From positions 1 to 6,431 of the forward strand of contig JABDJF010000191.1 in the NCBI GenBank assembly GCA_013002645.1: a stretch of 6,431 nt of DNA, read 5' to 3'. The notes beneath the pieces are model-generated. The model worked only from the letters and a program-made list of their open reading frames with translations, searched no databases and was not told where the DNA came from. The translations under genes and the position numbers were made by a program. Of this stretch, positions 5,567 to 6,431 are shown in pieces (position 1 is the stretch's first letter; every line of letters begins with the position of its first letter). Source of the stretch: Myxococcales bacterium. GTDB lineage: Bacteria > Myxococcota_A > Polyangia > Polyangiales > Houyiibacteriaceae.

Positions 5567-6334
5567 CTACCCGTAGTCGACGATAACCGGCGCATGGTCC
5601 GAAAAGCGCGGTTCGCGGGGGATCGATGCGCCGACGACACAGTCGCCAATCCCCGGAGTGACGACCTGGTAGTCGAGGCGCCAGCCGACATTGCGCTCCC
5701 GTGTAGTCGGGTGCCGCTGCGACCACCAGCTGTACTGACCGGGCTCGGTGTTGACTCGTCGAAACGCGTCGACGAAGCCGATAGGTCCAAAGACCTGATC
5801 GAGCCAGGCGCGCTCTTCCGGAAGAAAGCCGGAGTTCTTCTGGTTGGCTCTGAAGTTCTTCAGGTCGATTTCTTTGTGCGCGATGTTCCAGTCGCCGCAA
5901 AGGATGCAATGACGGCCGCTCGCCACGAGGCTAGCGAGGTGCGCCGAGAACTCCTCCATGAAACGGAACTTGGCCGCCAGCCGAACGTGCCCACTCGTCC
6001 CAGCCGGCACGTACACCGATGCGATGCTGACATCGCCAAATCGCGCCTCGATGTAGCGTCCCTCTGGATCAAACTCCGCCGAGCCAAAGCCGCGGACCAG
6101 CTCGTCCGGCTCTGAACGCGCGAAGAGCGCCACACCGAAGTGCCCTTTGCGTTCGCCCGGTTCGTGGAAACCGAGATAGCCGCGCGGAGCGAGCCCCGCC
6201 TCGGAGAGTTGCTCGGGTCGAGCTTTGATCTCTTGCAGACAAACGAAGTCCGCGTCTTGGCCCTCGAGCCATGGGTAGAGCCCCTTGCGCACAGAAGCGC
6301 GGAGACCGTTGACGTTGAGCGTAAGTACGCGCAT
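5567..6334 (-). CDS. xth: Exodeoxyribonuclease III / AP endonuclease, NApe-like
   Basis: This is a cytoplasmic Mg-dependent enzyme of the exonuclease III family, which cuts DNA 5' of abasic sites in base-excision repair and may trim 3' ends. It has 255 residues, normal for the family. Active-site residues are all visible: N7 in LNVNG, E35 in LQEIKA, Y108 in SVYVPAG, D148 and N150 in GDWNIAH, D221 in GWRLDY, and D246-H247 in FSDHAP. The strings GDWNIAHKEIDLKN and NQKNSGFLPEERAW match the Neisseria NApe branch better than E. coli XthA, which lacks the WNIAH form. The start is ATG at 6334; upstream sequence has no strong Shine-Dalgarno. It is the first gene of the minus-strand cluster, ending 24 bases before the secreted-protein gene. 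A five-base stem (5554-5558 with 5566-5570) covers its TAG but lacks a U-tract, so read-through into the next gene is expected. Confidence 0.95.
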   Translation of the reverse strand: MRVLTLNVNGLRASVRKGLYPWLEGQDADFVCLQEIKARPEQLSEAGLAPRGYLGFHEPGERKGHFGVALFARSEPDELVRGFGSAEFDPEGRYIEARFGDVSIASVYVPAGTSGHVRLAAKFRFMEEFSAHLASLVASGRHCILCGDWNIAHKEIDLKNFRANQKNSGFLPEERAWLDQVFGPIGFVDAFRRVNTEPGQYSWWSQRHPTTRERNVGWRLDYQVVTPGIGDCVVGASIPREPRFSDHAPVIVDYG

Positions 6335-6431
6335 CGAAGCCGCGGAACGCTAGCACAAATCCCAACCCAGCCAGATCCTAGCGCCGTCCGATACGCCCCC
6401 CGCGAGATGACCCGTACGCTCAGTCCTCCTC
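6335..6431. other. Right-edge sequence upstream of xth, no gene called
   Basis: These 97 bases should hold the promoter of the minus-strand cluster or the end of a neighbouring gene. A plus-strand ATG at 6407 gives only eight codons before the edge (MTRTLSPP). One minus-strand frame is open from the edge to a TAG near 6352, and another stops at TGA 6422-6420. None of these fragments is long enough to judge. No convincing -35/-10 pair was found. Confidence 0.4.

Noticed and set aside
5554..5570. A GTAGC/GCTAC stem covering the xth stop codon
   Set aside because: The stem is only five pairs with a seven-base loop, and no U-tract follows it in the direction of transcription.

Overview
The window is GC-rich DNA that encodes bacterial proteins: six complete genes and one gene cut by the left edge. 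A cleavable signal peptide, a YadGH-type ABC exporter and a Neisseria NApe-like exonuclease III point to a Gram-negative host. The gene mix fits Proteobacteria or Myxococcota-type delta lineages, but nothing here fixes the taxon. There are no RNA genes, CRISPR arrays, insertion sequences or obvious mobile-element scars.

Layout. From 1 to 316, on the minus strand, lies the start of a small integral membrane protein that uses a TTG start and runs off the left edge. A 273-base gap separates it from a divergent plus-strand pair, 590-2274: an ABC ATPase and its ABC-2 permease, overlapping by ATGA and closely resembling E. coli YadG and YadH. From 2314 to 6334 everything is on the minus strand and tightly packed. 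Read in its own direction the order is xth (exonuclease III/AP endonuclease), an uncharacterised secreted protein, a large DUF2779 protein (Cas4-like nuclease module plus DEDD-type exonuclease module), a FetB/UPF0014-type permease, and a small three-helix membrane protein. The gaps are 24, 15, 97 and 55 bases, so a single transcript is plausible, at least for the first three genes. The last 97 bases carry no gene I can support.

How the genes work together. YadG and YadH should form one ABC exporter. In the minus-strand cluster, xth and the DUF2779 protein are both nucleic-acid enzymes and could be co-expressed for DNA repair or processing. The secreted protein between them and the membrane proteins after them have no obvious link to that. 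The most unusual gene is the FetB-like permease. Its reading frame has no ATG, GTG or TTG where the protein should begin, but an AUU codon sits six bases after a perfect GGAGG. It has no FetA ATPase beside it, and it appears to lack the segment by which FetB proteins are expected to contact their ATPase. No new multi-gene system can be demonstrated from this sequence. The FetB-like gene and the nuclease cluster are the parts worth a closer look.
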